A DNA stretch of 64,000 nucleotides, taken from the NCBI GenBank assembly GCA_025345505.1, contig JANVCC010000012.1, forward strand, positions 12,427,935-12,491,934, given 5' to 3'. This document shows positions 36,568 to 49,560 of the stretch, in pieces (the first letter of the stretch is position 1; the number at the start of each line of letters is the position of its first letter). This stretch comes from Todiramphus chloris collaris. Taxonomy: Eukaryota; Chordata; Aves; Coraciiformes; Alcedinidae. The notes beneath the pieces are model-generated. The model searched no databases. It was not told the DNA's origin and saw only the letters and a program-made list of their open reading frames with translations. Made by a program: the position numbers and the translations under genes.

Positions 36568-39500
36568 ATAAGGGAAATACATATTGAAATGTAGTCACCA
36601 CATCAGGTTCCATGTTACTGATGTATATAAGTAGCAACTTCCCTCAAGTTTACTAAGATACTAAAACCAAGTATTGTATTTTAGGCCAGAACTGTTTGCA
36701 TATCTTTAACAGACACTAGAGGAAAATCCATTATTTATAAGTATTGACTGTGTTGGTTGTTAGATGTTTGTTTTTCAATATACATTTTAGTTCTTATTAG
36801 CAGTCTTTAGAAAGAAGTGCCTAGAGAGCCCAAGCATTGTTGCTCTTGTGCCAGCAGAACATCACAGTTAAGTACGGGACAAGAAGGTATATGTCAAAAG
36901 ATATTTTGTAATACTATCTCCAGCTATTTAAGAATTTATTGCAAAAAGCGTTTTCTCTCTGCTAAAATCTATGAAAAGAAAATTCTGTAGTGTGGTTTTG
37001 GTCCTTTGTAGTAATAGTTTTCTTCTAACAAAAAGGGAAAACTTTTAAAATTATACCAACATTGATCAGGGCCTGCAACTAATCTGAAGAACATAAATGG
37101 GCTATTAAGCATATGTTCTCCTAAAAAAAAGGATGCATCTCTCAGAATCTGGAGTTTATTTATTAACTTTGAGCATAAATTTATTTTTTATGTTATACAG
37201 GCTGTTACAAAATAAGAAGGATGCTTCATTTGCATTGTCAAAATCTGATCTCCTTGCTTTTAATAGGATTCAGGATAGAAAAATAAGAATACCCTAGGAA
37301 TCTATGTTATTCTATTGCAGACTAATTGCATGAAACTTATAAAATAATAGTAATAATACAAGAGTTTTAAAGTTAGTGTTCCAAAACTTTATGAATTGTT
37401 ATTTTCTGTAAAAATAATCCTTTTTTCCCTTGTTTTTAGCACTGTCATATCTTTAAGTTTAGACACCTAATGTCAAAATATTTTAAGAAAGAATATGTGT
37501 GAGGTTGTGTTCTTTGATTTGGGGAGAAAAAATGCATAATACATCATTTTAAATATTGATATTTGTACTGAACAGGGACAAAGATATTGAATGACTGCTT
37601 AGGAAAGCACGTGGTCTAGAATGGGTAGTCCGTATGCAGCAAAAAGAGTATGAGATAAACTTTTAAATGTTATTTTAACACATACTACTTTCTAACAGAG
37701 AGCAGGAAAAAGTCATAGGTAGGCATCATATGGGACCAGTAGACAACAGAACAATAATGCTAGAAGTATATTCTTATTCATTCTGAAAAAAATGTCATGT
37801 ATTCATGTAGAATTTCACAAAACACAGACATCAAAATAAAATTGGTCTTGCCAGTTTTCTCCCACTTCTATGAGAGTCACCAGCCATCTTTCAGCAGTTA
37901 CAACTGAATTGTGAAAAACAATTACACAGATGTTTCACATTTTAAGTCTCCAAAGACATATAGTCTTGCTATTCTTGCTTTTTATGCTGCCTCTTTTCAA
38001 AGCCTTGCTCTTATCATTTATTATTTCAGTCCAGTGTTAAGAGTTGTGTGCAAGCATCTTAAACTCTGGGCTGCTAGAAAACTCACCACCTAGGAGCAGC
38101 ACACTTGATTTAAAGCAAACACAATTGCTGCTGCTGTTGGAAGAGCAAGTTTTTCTTCATTCTTTGTAGACAATACTACTCAGATCATTAGCCTACTAAT
38201 TCAGGGTCTTTTTAATAAATTTTTTTATTGTCATTTTTGCTTGTTAACAGTGTCACCATTTTATCAGTGTATATGAAGTTGGTACAAACTATTAGGCTTC
38301 ATGGTAAATTCCTCTGTGCTTAATATGTTTGATCTCTCATTAAAGTCAGTGAAGAGCTACTCAGTGAATTTATAGTCCACAGCATGGTTCAATTCACCCT
38401 AAAGTAGACAGCTGGATTTGATCAGCTGAATACAATAGAATAAGCTGTTTACTGCATCAGCAATATCTACACTGAATTTAACAGGACCTAAACCACATGA
38501 AGACACTCAGGCTGCAATTTAGCCGCCTAAAGACAGGCATTGAATGTCGCCTGAATTACCCTTGGGAATCCAAGCCCTTGACATGACCCTGACAGCTATG
38601 ACTCTGAACCTGATAGACATCTCTGCCCTCCTATGTTAGTGACTCAAGCTAGGAGAGATGTGTAAATTACATAAAATTCTGAATCCCACCCCTGCATGAA
38701 AACACATATAGATACTTCAGTTTTAGATCTATTTCTCTGCTAAGCCTAAGCACTGGATTCTAGTACCACTATAGACACCTTAGATTATTCCCATTTCCAT
38801 ATGCTACTTCAGAAACATGTAAAACACCTACTGGTTTTCTAGACGCTTCTACTAGCTCCATGCAAATGGTTTGAGTACTTAAGGACTGGATGTCTACCTT
38901 CAGGCTAAATCAGGTCATAAATGTCCATGTCCTACATGCATCTACAGACAGTATGGGCCGATTCCCTTTCTATACTGCAGCAGTATGCTGATATGTTCTT
39001 CTTTTCAATGATGTAGTTGAAGAGCTTTTGAAAGTATAGCTTGTTAGAGAAGGCCCTTCACTTGTAATATATATACAAAAAAAAGATAATACTTTGCTTA
39101 TTTGTTCTTCCTGTTATCTAGACTTGTTTTTCACTGAAAACGGATTCTAGAGTAACTACACTAGCATTTCCTAATGTAAATGTTGTTTTCTTTTTCTCAA
39201 GATAACACACCCACTTCTGGTAGGTGGAAAAAAAAATCTAATTAGGAAATCCATACACTGTGTAAACACCCTTACAGTATGTATTTATAACATCCCAGTA
39301 GAAGCTACTTTTACTAGAAGTGAGCCATGAATGTCAGTTAGGCTTAGAAAAACCTACGAAGCTAAATAATCTTCATCAATTCTTTATTTTTCATATTTAA
39401 TGCCATTTAAGCACCATTCTCTTGTCATATGCTCACTACTCAAAGAATGACTACAGCCTAGGTATAAGCACTGCATCTCTAAGAAACCTGCAGAGGGTAT

Positions 39501-39981
39501 TGTTCCTCTGTGCTAAACCTTTCCTATGTCTGAAGGCATACAGTAAAACTAGACTAGAATCTAGGTTTTGATATGCGTATGTATTTAAGAATTTTAGTGC
39601 TCCTTATTTTGAATACCATTTTTAATCATCTCTTTAAATACACATGATAAAGGCAATAAATAATAGTTTATAAATGGTTTCAAACTAAATGACTCTGGAA
39701 ATTAAGTGGTGCACAAATATTCAGACCCAAAAGAAAAAATTTCTCTGAGCATTTTATTGCTTTCTTCTTCATATCCCTTGAAAGTATTCGTTGTTTGTGT
39801 CAGCCAAGGATCTTACCTTCATCACCTTCTTCCTAACATATTTCATATCAAGCCCAGAGAAATTATTCTTTTGGAAAAAAACAAACAAACATGAAGACTT
39901 AAGAATGCCTTCTTTCTAAGCTCTTATCTCCCTTAAATCTTGGTTTATAAGATTAGCTTTAGAAAGAGTTCCAATTTTCTG

Positions 39982-40002
39982 AAAAAAAAAAAAAAAAAAA
40001 AA
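39982..40002. repeat. poly-A tract (A21)
   Basis: Uninterrupted run of A, with no upstream retroelement recognised. Confidence 0.8.
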
Positions 40003-40157
40003 TTGTGTTGTTTACTTAGAAGCAATAGAAGTGTTAAATGAACTTTAGAAGTTCATTTTCATGGTAAGTCAAATTATCTCTTGGATCAAATGTTCTCCAG
40101 TGAAACAGGTTTTACAAAAAATTCTTCTGACAATTCATTTGAAAGGGGATGAATTGT

Positions 40158-40245
40158 CCTTCCTACTCAGCACTGATGAGCCCCATCTGGCGTATTGGGT
40201 GCAATTAAGGCCTCCCCAGTACAAGAGAGATGTGGTATTACATTT
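40158..40245 (+). mobile_element. Tiny CR1 RT fragment, plus strand
   Basis: A short segment translates to LLSTDEPHLAYWVQL followed by RPPQYKRDV. This parallels the CR1 RT block that reads [19 protein letters not shown] in CR1-E at 30381-31046. The fragment is about 90 bp and has no 3' tail, so it is a remnant cut out of a larger old copy. The call rests on this one block only. Confidence 0.55.
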
Positions 40246-41562
40246 TGAAGAAATTAAAGAAGCAAAATCAAACATTTATTAAAAAATAAACCTGTATCAG
40301 TCATTTCAACAAAGATGATACCAGAAATATATATATAACACCCCCTTCAAATCTCATTAACAGTGTAATTTATTTTATAAGGAGATCAAATTTCATCTTG
40401 AAAGACTCATTTTAAAGACTCATTGCATACATAATTACTAGGGTAAGTTATTTTGTCTCCATTGAAACATTTTATTGCTGTAAGAAGAGCTGCTGTGTAA
40501 GGTAGATCAATGGAATTGAAAGATTCCTTCCTGACAACATGAATTAAGTGATTAATTAAGCTAACTTACATTTTGGAACAACAGTGTGCCTTAAAGGAGA
40601 CAAAAAAACTAAATTTCCATCAGCATGACCAGATTTTTCTTTTAATATTATTTTATTTTCTTCTTTAGTTAAAAGAGAATCATTATGTTGTACACAATGA
40701 AATTTTGCAACCCAAAGTGATAAAGTATTAATAATTATATTGTATTATCCATTTGTGCATTTAGATTAAGAATAAATATATACACCACAATTTTATTTTG
40801 TTCTATTTATCTTGTGATGATTACATGATCAAGCAGTTTGTTGTTTCTCCTCCAGTAGAGGTTTTCCTAACATAAGCTCCCAGCTAACAAACATAAATGG
40901 AGTGCATATCATGCCATAGAAGCTTCTTTTGTAGAATATGTGCTGTAAGTCAAGATGGGTGTCACTAGTTCACCACTGCATATATTTTCAGTTGGCAAGT
41001 TGGTCCACTGTTTCCTCTAATAAACCAGAACTATTCTAAATCTTGACTGAGGACACATCAGCTCAAGCAGCATGCCACCGACTTGTGTGCAGTTATGCAT
41101 CTGGAAAGTTGTCTCAGTACATAATGCTCCTGGGAAATGTTAATTTAAAATGCAGTCCTGAATTGGTCAAAATGCTAACTGTTCTGTGGGAATTTATTAT
41201 TTTTACATACACTGGGATGTATTTTGCAAAGGAGGATGTCAGACTAAAGAAATGGGAACGGAATATGGTAGCACATAATCAGGAAAATGTGATTCAAGTA
41301 TAATTGCCAAGATCCATGAGGTTTGTTTGGGTTTGGTTTCATTCATCTGATCAAGACAGCTGAATGTTATTTGCTTGCATGTTTGTTTCCTCCCATTTCC
41401 TAACATTTGAGATGTGGGCATCTGCAAAACATAATTTTAAAACTATGTCTTTATGGACTATGTATTTTTGATACATTTCATTAAAACTACTAGTCTTAGC
41501 TTATTTTTGTGTAATATTTCACTGACATCTGTAAAATTTCATTCATAGCATATCTTTCTACA
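40246..41562. other. AT-rich spacer
   Basis: No gene was recognised. An 86-codon open frame at 41043-41303 has no recognisable motif. Confidence 0.5.
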
Positions 41563-42988
41563 TATTCAAGAAGGGCCAGAAGGAGGATCCAGGGAACTAC
41601 AAGCCTGTCAGCCTGACCTCAGTACGTGTAAAAATTATGGAGAAGTTCATCTTGAGTGAGCTCACATGGCAAGTGCAGGACAGTCAGGGGATCAGGTTCA
41701 GCCAACATTGTTTAAGGAAAGGCAGGTCCTGCTTGACCAACTTGATCTCATTCTATGACCAGGTGACCTGCTCAGTGGATGAAGGAAAGGCTGTGAATGT
41801 TGTTTACCTGGACTTTAATGAAGCCTTTGACACCATCTCCCACAGCATTCTCCTAGGGAAGCTGGCAGCTCATGACTCGGACAGGTGTACTCTTCGCTGT
41901 GCTAAAAACTGGCCAACCATCTGGGCCTAAAGAGTTGTAGTAAATGGAGTTAAAACCAGTTGTCGGACGGTCACCTGTGGTGTTCCCCAGGGCTCAGTTT
42001 TGGGGACGGTCTTTTTTAATATCTTTGTCAATGATCTAGATGAGGGTACTGAGTGCTTCCTCAGCAACTTTGCAGATGACACCAAATTGGGTGGGAGTGT
42101 TGATCTGCTCGAGGGTAGGAAGTCAGATCCTGCAAAGGAATCTGGACAGTCTGGATTGATGGGCTGAGGTCAGTGGGATGAGGTTTAGAAAGATCAAGTG
42201 CTGGGTCCTGCATTTATGTCACAGCAACCCCATGCAAAGCTACAGGCTAGGGGAGGAGTGGCCAAACAGCTGCCTGGTGGAAAAGGACCTGGGGGTGCTG
42301 GTCAACAGTCGGCTGAACATGAGCCAGAAGTGTGCCCAGGTGGCCAAGAAGGACAACAGAATCCTGGACTGTATCAGAAATAGTGTGTCCTGGAGGAGAA
42401 CGGAAGTGATTGTCCCCCTGTACTCAGAACTGGTGAGGTCTCAGCTTGAGTATTGTGTTCAGTTCTGGGCCCCTCACCACAGGAAAGACATTGAACTGAT
42501 GGAGAGAGAGTTCAGAGAAGGGCAATGAAGTTAGTGAATGGTATGGAGAACAAGGACTTTGAGGAGAGGCTGAGGAAACTGGGATTGTTTGGTTGTGAGG
42601 AAGCTGAGGGAAAACCATATCACTCTCTACAACTGCCTGAAAGGAGGTTGTAGTGAGGTGGGTGCAGCCTCTTCTTTCACATAAATGATGACAGGACTAG
42701 AGGAAATGGCCTGAAGTTGAACCAGGGGAGGTTTAGACTAGATATTAGTAAGAATTTCTCTACTGAGGGAGTAGTCAGGTTCTAGAACAGGCTTCCCAGG
42801 GCGGAGGTGGAGTCACTATCCTTGGAGGTATTCAGAAAAAAATGTAGATAAGGCACTTCAGGACATGCTCTAGTGGGATGGTGAGTTGTGGTTTTTGTGT
42901 GGTGGTTTATTTGTTTTTCTCTTTTTTGGGTTGATGGCTGGATGCAGTGATCTTAGAGGTCTTTTCCAATCTTGTCAATTCTGTGATA
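41563..42988 (+). mobile_element. CR1-F: 5'-truncated CR1 LINE, plus strand
   Basis: Covers RT through the 3' UTR. The frame at 41637-41930 carries G-R-S-C-L-T-N-L and VVYLDFNEAFDTISHSILL and then ends at a stop. The catalytic FADD box is intact at 42069-42080, but lies in a different open segment. The frame at 42178-42528 carries [19 protein letters not shown] and the QFWAP block. The 3' end, AATTCTGTGATAC, falls at about 42977-42990 with only one clear tail unit. Truncated at its 5' end, and interrupted by stops and frameshifts. Confidence 0.9.
41637..42528 (+). pseudogene. CR1-F reverse transcriptase relic
   Basis: Three separated pieces of one RT domain. The DFNEAFD motif (usual form DFSKAFD) lies in the first, FADDTKLG at 42069-42089 in the second, and the thumb region in the third. 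A stop codon follows the first piece at 41928-41930. Unlike CR1-B, CR1-E and CR1-H, this copy keeps the catalytic Asp pair. Confidence 0.85.
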
Positions 42989-45900
42989 CTTTATTTAGAA
43001 AATATCACAGATGAAACAATCATTTAAAAGTTTCCTTTGGCCTGCTCAAAAACTGCCATAATTTGGAAGTATGTGGGATTCTCTTGAAAATTATAGCAGG
43101 TAGATATTACTAAGAAGAAGGTAAAAGAAGAAAGGCGTTGCCTCACTAGATTAGATTAACTCATCTTTGTTCACAGCAGAAGTCATTTTCTTGAGACTTG
43201 TTACTCCTTGAGTCGAATAGACTCATAAGCCTTTTGCAGTCAAGGTGAAATAATCAGTGTGTTGACAGTACAAATGACCTATATTTGTGTGATATATTGG
43301 AGTCCAAATTCAGTTACCCCTTTTGGATATTTTTCATTGCTAAAACCAGATAGACTGAACAGTGGAAACAATTACTTGAAAAATACAAGTTTTGAGTGAC
43401 TGAAGTAAGGGACTGATTACATGATCATGGGTCAGAAGTACAAGGTAAGCCGAATACTTTCTGCTATCATAAGTATTTAAATATATTTTCTCAAGCATGT
43501 TATACACAAGTACTTTTTACACAGTAGACAAAAATAATCTAAGGCACTTTATGAGGTAAAAGACAAATTAGATTATTCAAATACTCTAGAATTAGAATAA
43601 GCATGGAAATATTAGTAACCTAGGGTCAATTGATTCATTGCTTTATCAGACAGAAAGTGAGGAAAGCATTTGTTAAGAAAAAAGTTAAACCGTCCGTATA
43701 GTTGACAAAATTGCTAGTGAGATGGACCATTATTAAAGTGATTCCTTTTAGCCCAATGACATCTTATAAGGAATTAAATAGTTTAGAACTCCTTCTGAGA
43801 CCAGCCTGACATAAAATATTCAACATCCCTCTATTTCATGCCAAAAATATTCCACTAAAATTAGAGTTAGATATGTTTAAAATAATTGGCAATATCAGCT
43901 TTGCACAGAAAAGCAAAAGGGCTGGGAGATTTAATAATACTTTCATTGATCTCTGCATATGACAGTAATACTCTTTGAAAATTAGGTTGTTAATGTAGAA
44001 ATGAACTTTCTTTTTTTTTTTCCTGGGTGTACACAGATTAATGATCAAATGTTTCTTCACAAAGTATTTCCTGTAAAAAGGAATGCAATGCACTGTATAT
44101 GAGAGGGGTAAAAAGAAGCTTATATGTGGTTCAAAAAAAATCAGATATATCTGACTGCCCAAAGAAACATATCCTATTGACATATCTTTTTCTTTTTTAC
44201 TGTCACTTTTATGGTTTTACAAGAAAGTTAGTCCTGATGATGTTGGAATTAAAGAAATAGATGAAGAATTTAAATTCTGGATGAACAAACTATATTGGAA
44301 AACCAATCAAAATAAAATAAAAATTTCATTTAAGATAAAATGCTAGTGTGTCTTTCATATGATATTTATTCATTCATTTGATAAACACCTTGGCACTTCC
44401 TACATGAACTCTTGAAGATGACAGAGACTGACATTGATTTTTCCAAATACCTAACAATACTCATTAGATTCCAAATAGTGCTGAAGAAACATCAGACTCT
44501 TAGTATCTATTCAAGCAGTATTTCCAAATCTTGATAAAATGGTATATGACTATTTAATATGTTACATGTTTGTAAGAGTAATAAATGAACACTCAATGCA
44601 TCTTGAGTTGATAAAGGGCAATACTTCATAAATTTGCACTAAGATGACTGGCAGAAAGCAAACAAGCTCAGAACACACATTAAGCTATTGAGTAAGCATA
44701 GATTACCATTATGTTAACATTTCCAGTGGTTATTATGTAATATTACCAGTGCTTACAATGTGTCAGAAGAAAGATTTTATGTTTGGAAACAAGACATAAC
44801 AAGCATTATTCCAGGAAAGGCTTTATTTCCTTTACTTTATAACTCTGGTCATTGCTGGTTGTTGCTAATGATACTAATGGTCTACAGTATACACATGATC
44901 TTTCTAGTCCAGATGAAACTAGTTTTTACATACACATGTGCTGCATCTGCATTTAAAAGCTCACTTGCATGCCATATTAGTCAAACACAGAAAGCATGCA
45001 AGAGAAAAATACGGACTTTTTGTGACCCTAAGTGTATGTGAGTTGAAGTGAATGTGAATTTCCATGTATTCACCAACTGCACAGTTTTTTTTTTATCTTT
45101 TAGCAAACATAATACAACATATCAAGGTATACATATATTGGAGTAGGGTCTAAATTATGTTCAAATTTTAGCTCCTGCAGAGCTACAATTTACTTACTAT
45201 CTGTAGTTTGGCCAACAGTAACCCAATAATAATAAATATATAAAATAAAAAATAATAACTAAAGTAAAAAGTGATATTTCTGGTATGAAACTTCTTGTTA
45301 GCAAGGTAAGAGGTTGCAGGAAATTAAAAAATAAATCCAACCAAATAAACAAACAAAAACTAGAGGTGAAAAGACAAAAAAACCCCAACCAAAATAAAAG
45401 AAATAAAAAAAGGCCTCATTTCAAAAGAGTAAGACCTCAGAAGAGATGTAGTCATGAGCTAAAGCTGTTCAAAAACTAAGAAACTTTATGTTGGGGAAGG
45501 CATGCAAGAAGAGAAAAGGGAACATTTCACAGAGTTGAAGACTTTATGTTGCCTATGGTTTATTCATAGTGACTTGGCATTCATAGCTCATTACAGACAT
45601 AGAATATATATATTTTTTTAACTTTAAACAGAGAGCTTTAATAAATTTTAGAGCAATTTTTGTCATAATCAAATGGGGACACAACATTTAAAGAAAGAAG
45701 AAAAAGATGAAAATAATTTAGCATTGTTCAGCAGATGCCAACAAAATCAGTAAGGTAAAAATTCCTGAGAGAGAAGAGAATAAAACAAGTCAAAGAAAAC
45801 CAATGTATAGTAGAGTTAAAGAAATTAAGAAAACATTTTTAGAGGGAATAAAATTACATGGATATTGAGCCTTATTAGAGAGCTAGAAAATTGCAGATCA

Positions 45901-47355
45901 TAACATTGGAAGTAGTAAACCAAAAATCTCTCATTTGATTCTTCTTTTTCCAAACGATATTTTGTTAACCTCAGGATGGAAAGTGTTAGAAGCACTGGCA
46001 TTGTTCCTAATAATGAAATTTCAGCATATGTATTCTTGGTGATCCTCAGATCAAAACTTTCCTTTCTATGGTCAGTCCTAATACTCAAAATACTCCATAA
46101 ACAACAGGGCAGTGGGCCACGTTAATGGTCTGCTACTCAAAAGAATAATCTTATGTGTAGGGACTAGAAAATCCCTATCTCACAGATGATCTAGCTATTC
46201 TCATGCCTAGATAGGCACCTTCCCCAAAAGAAATGGAGAAAATATCTCATCAGTCTTTCAGTTTGATGCAGAATAGTTGATTGTTACATATAGATTGTTA
46301 CATATAGATTCAGTGTTTTGCTTAATTAGGACCTACAAGAGAAACGGTTCATATTTAAAAAAAATGCCTTTGTATTGCCTGTATAAGTTATCAGGCATGG
46401 TACAGATGGTGAGGGACTTTGCATCGCAGATGGGAATGATTCAGATGATAGAAGTGCTAAATCCAAACTACTGCTCCATCACTATCTAGGGATAGACATT
46501 GTTAAAGGAAAGTTTACATATAAAGTTTACTTTCAGCAAATATGCATACTTGTGAGAGTGAAAGTTGACAAGAAAATGCAGGCTTATCCAATGGTAATTG
46601 GATTATATTTTTTAGTAAATAGTAAGTAAGCTGTTTGTAGTATACAGCTAAAACAGCTCTTGAGATATTAAGATATTATCAGAAAGCAAAGCTGCTATGG
46701 GTAACTCTAACCTCAGCAGTTAGTAGTTTAACATCATCATGATGAAACTCTCACTCACTCCGCTACTAACATGTCAAGTCTCCAGTCTGTAGTGTGCTGG
46801 ACAAATCTGCACGTTAAATACACAGATAAAATACAAACATTTCTATGACAATGCTTATAACATACTCTGAGTAAGTATCAAATTAATATCATCACTCAGC
46901 TCCAGTTTATCAATTGATTGATTACAATGACAGTTTATATGAAGGAAAAAAATCACCCATATTTCATGTCAGAAATGTCTTCTAAGAAGGCATGCGGTTG
47001 AAAATAACAATACAACTACACAGTTTGTCTTTTCTCTGACTAAAAACATAATAACATACAGAGGAGGAAAAGATTGTTCTTTCTTAGGTCTTTTCTTGGG
47101 CAAGACATACAGCTGCCATAAGAGAACTACAAACTTATATTAGTCACAAAACTTCTTTCTTAAATGAATTTCCTTTTCTTATTTTTTTTTTCTATCTGTC
47201 TTGTAATATTACTGTATTTTAGAATGTTGAAAAGACCGTTCTGAATAGTGAAGGTAAAAAATTGACCAAATAAATTGTTCAAATGATTTAGACACTTCAG
47301 TTTGTTACTGAAAAGTCAAGAGGTAAGTATGGAAATTTTTTCACAGTAATATACT
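42989..47355. other. AT-rich non-coding stretch
   Basis: No gene supported. It contains a perfect 14-bp tandem duplication at 46279-46306, and A/T-rich tracts. An open frame of about 45 codons at about 44212-44346 is rich in charged residues but unidentified. Confidence 0.5.
46279..46306 (+). repeat. 14-bp perfect tandem duplication
   Basis: GATTGTTACATATA occurs twice in a row, followed by a further GATT. Confidence 0.9.
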
Positions 47356-47384
47356 CTGCTTGGGGGTAATCATGTGTCCTGGTT

Positions 47385-47788
47385 ATACCACAAAAGTATA
47401 AAGCCCTAGTAGATACTGGTGCATAGTACACCTACTGCCATCAAATCATAAAGGGGCTGAATCTGTTACCATTACTGGAGTAACAGGAGGATCTCAAGAA
47501 CTGACTGTACTAGAGGCTGAAGTGAGTCTAACTGGGAATAAATGGGAAAGGGACTGTAAAGTGACTGGTCCAGAGTCTCCGTGCATCCTTGGCATAGACT
47601 TCCTCAAGAAAGGATATTATAAGGACACAGAAGGATATCAACGGGTCTTCGGTATAGCATCTGTAGAGACTGAGGACAAGAAACAACTGACTATTCTGTC
47701 TAACCTTTCAGAGGAATCTGCTGTTGCGGGTAAGATGAGAGTTGAGGATCAAAAGGTGCCAATTGCTACTGGAACGGTGCATCAATGA
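47385..47788 (+). pseudogene. ERV aspartic protease relic
   Basis: The retroviral protease cleaves the Gag-Pol polyprotein. The active-site triplet D-T-G is readable at 47412-47420, preceded by A-L-V and followed by Ala and then a stop at 47424-47426. The downstream part of the domain continues in another frame from about 47455, including a C-I-L-G-I-D-F-L block, and ends at a stop at 47786-47788. The domain is therefore broken by a stop and a frameshift right after the active site. Confidence 0.85.
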
Positions 47789-48905
47789 CAATATTGCACC
47801 AACCGAGACTCTGCAGCTCCCATCCAGAAGCTGATTCGTCAACTAGAGAGTCAAGGGGTGGTCAGCAAAACTCGCTCACCCTTTAACAGTCCTATACAGT
47901 CAGTGAGAAAATCTAATGGAGAATGGAGATTAACAGTGGACTATTGTGGCCTGAATGGGGTTATGCCAGTAATGACTACTGCCATATCGGATGTGTTGGA
48001 ACTCCACTATGAACTGGAATCCAAGGCCACTAAGTGGTATGCTACCATTGACATTGCTAATGCATTTTTCTCTATTCCTGTAGCACGAAAGTGTAGGCCT
48101 CTGTTTGCTTTCACCTGGAGAGGTGTCCAATACACCTAGAAACAACTGCCCTGGGGGTGGAAACAAAGCCCTACCATTTGCCATGGACTGATCCATACTG
48201 CACTGGAGAAAGGTGGAGATCCAGAACACTTGCAATACATTGATGACATTATCGTGTGGGGTAACACAGCAGAAGAAGTTTTTGAGAAAGGTAAGAAAAT
48301 AATTAAAATCATTTTAGATACTGGTTTTGCCATAAAAAGAAGCAAGGTCAAGGGACCTGCACGAGAGATCCAGGTTTTGGGAATCAAATGGCGAGATGGG
48401 CATCACCAGATCCCGACGGATGTGGTTAACAGAATAACACCAATGTCCCCACCAACTAGCAAAAAGGAAACACAAACCTTCTTAGGTGCTGTGGGTTTAT
48501 GGAGAATGCACATTCCTGGTTACAGTCAGATTGTAGAACCCCTCTATGAAGTGACTCGAAAGAAAAACAATTTTAATTGGGGTCCTAAACAAAAACAGGC
48601 CTTTGAACAGGTCAAACGAGAGATTGTACATGCAGTAGCACTTGGGTCAATGTGAACAGGACAGGACATTAAAAATGTGCTCTATACTGCAGCTGGGGAT
48701 AACAGTCCTACCTGGAGCCTCTGTCAGAAAGCACCAGGGGAAGTTCAAGGTTGGCCCCTAGGATTTTGGAGTCAAGGATACAAAGGCTCCGAGGCCAATT
48801 ATACTCCAACTGAAAAAGAAATATTGGCAGCATATGAAGGAGGTCAAGCTGCTTTGGAAGTGATTGGTACTGAAGCACAGCTCCTCCTGGTACCAAGGTT
48901 ACTAG
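47789..48905 (+). pseudogene. ERV reverse transcriptase relic
   Basis: Polymerase domain of the retroviral pol. The segment from 47858 carries the template-grip region and an I-D-I-A-N-A-F-F motif (first catalytic Asp), then a stop at 48137-48139. The catalytic Y-I-D-D box is intact at 48236-48247. A stop at 48653-48655 and a frame change near 48900 follow in the connection region. Up to that shift all pieces stay in the same frame, which indicates point mutations and not rearrangement. Confidence 0.9.
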
Positions 48906-49560
48906 TTACTGGATGTTCAAGAGTAAGTTCCCTTCCACTCATCATGCCACTGATGCTACATGGAGTAAGTGGGCTGCATTAATCACACAGAAAACTCAAA
49001 TAGGGAATCTCAGTCATGCAGGAATCTTAGAAGTGATCATGGATTGGCCAGAAGGTAATGACTTTGGAATGCCACCAGAACAGGTGGTGACATGTGCTGA
49101 AGAAGCCCCACCATACAATCAGTTATCAGGTAATGATAAGCAATATGCTCTGTTTACTGATGGATCTTGCTGCCTTGTAGGAAACCATCGGAAGTGGAAA
49201 GCTGCTGTTTGGAGTCCCACACGAAGAGTAGCAAAAGCAGCTGAGGGAGAAGGAGAAATAAGTCAGTTTGCAGAGGTAAAAGCCATCCAACTGGCTTTAG
49301 ACACTGCTGAATGAGAAAAGTGACCAGTGCTCTACACCGACTCATCTACTCTCATCTACATCTCTACACTGACTCATGGATGGCAGCAAATGCCTTGTGG
49401 GGATGGTTAAAATAGCAGATGCAGAACAACTGTCAGCATAGAGGTAAACCCATTTGGGCTTCCAAACTGTGGCAAGACATTGCTGCTTGGATAGAGAAAT
49501 TATTTGTAAAAGTGCATCATGTGGATGCCCACGTACCTAAACACTGAGCCACTGAGGAAC
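48906..49560 (+). pseudogene. ERV RNase H relic
   Basis: Ribonuclease H removes the RNA strand during reverse transcription. Three of its acidic residues are readable: Asp in F-T-D-G-S at 49159-49161, Glu in F-A-E-V at 49273-49275 and Asp in Y-T-D-S at 49339-49341. Stops occur at 49312-49314 and 49321-49323. Directly after the third acidic residue is an internal duplication of 32-bp offset (49330-49345 and 49362-49377) that shifts the frame. Further stops follow in the shifted frame. Confidence 0.88.

Larger units (their letters stand above)
33884..40157. other. AT-rich non-coding stretch
   Basis: About 6 kb without a recognisable gene. Simple repeats include a TA run at about 35877-35890, T tract 36171-36187, C14 at 36554-36567 and A21 at 39982-40002. 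A patch at about 38450-38960 is less AT-rich than its surroundings and unassigned. Confidence 0.55.

Noticed and set aside
41043-41303. 86-codon plus-strand frame
   Set aside because: No recognisable domain and no supporting context.
47858-49314. Functional viral enzyme genes
   Set aside because: Each domain has stops or frame changes, and the integrase zinc ligands are altered; recorded as relics only.
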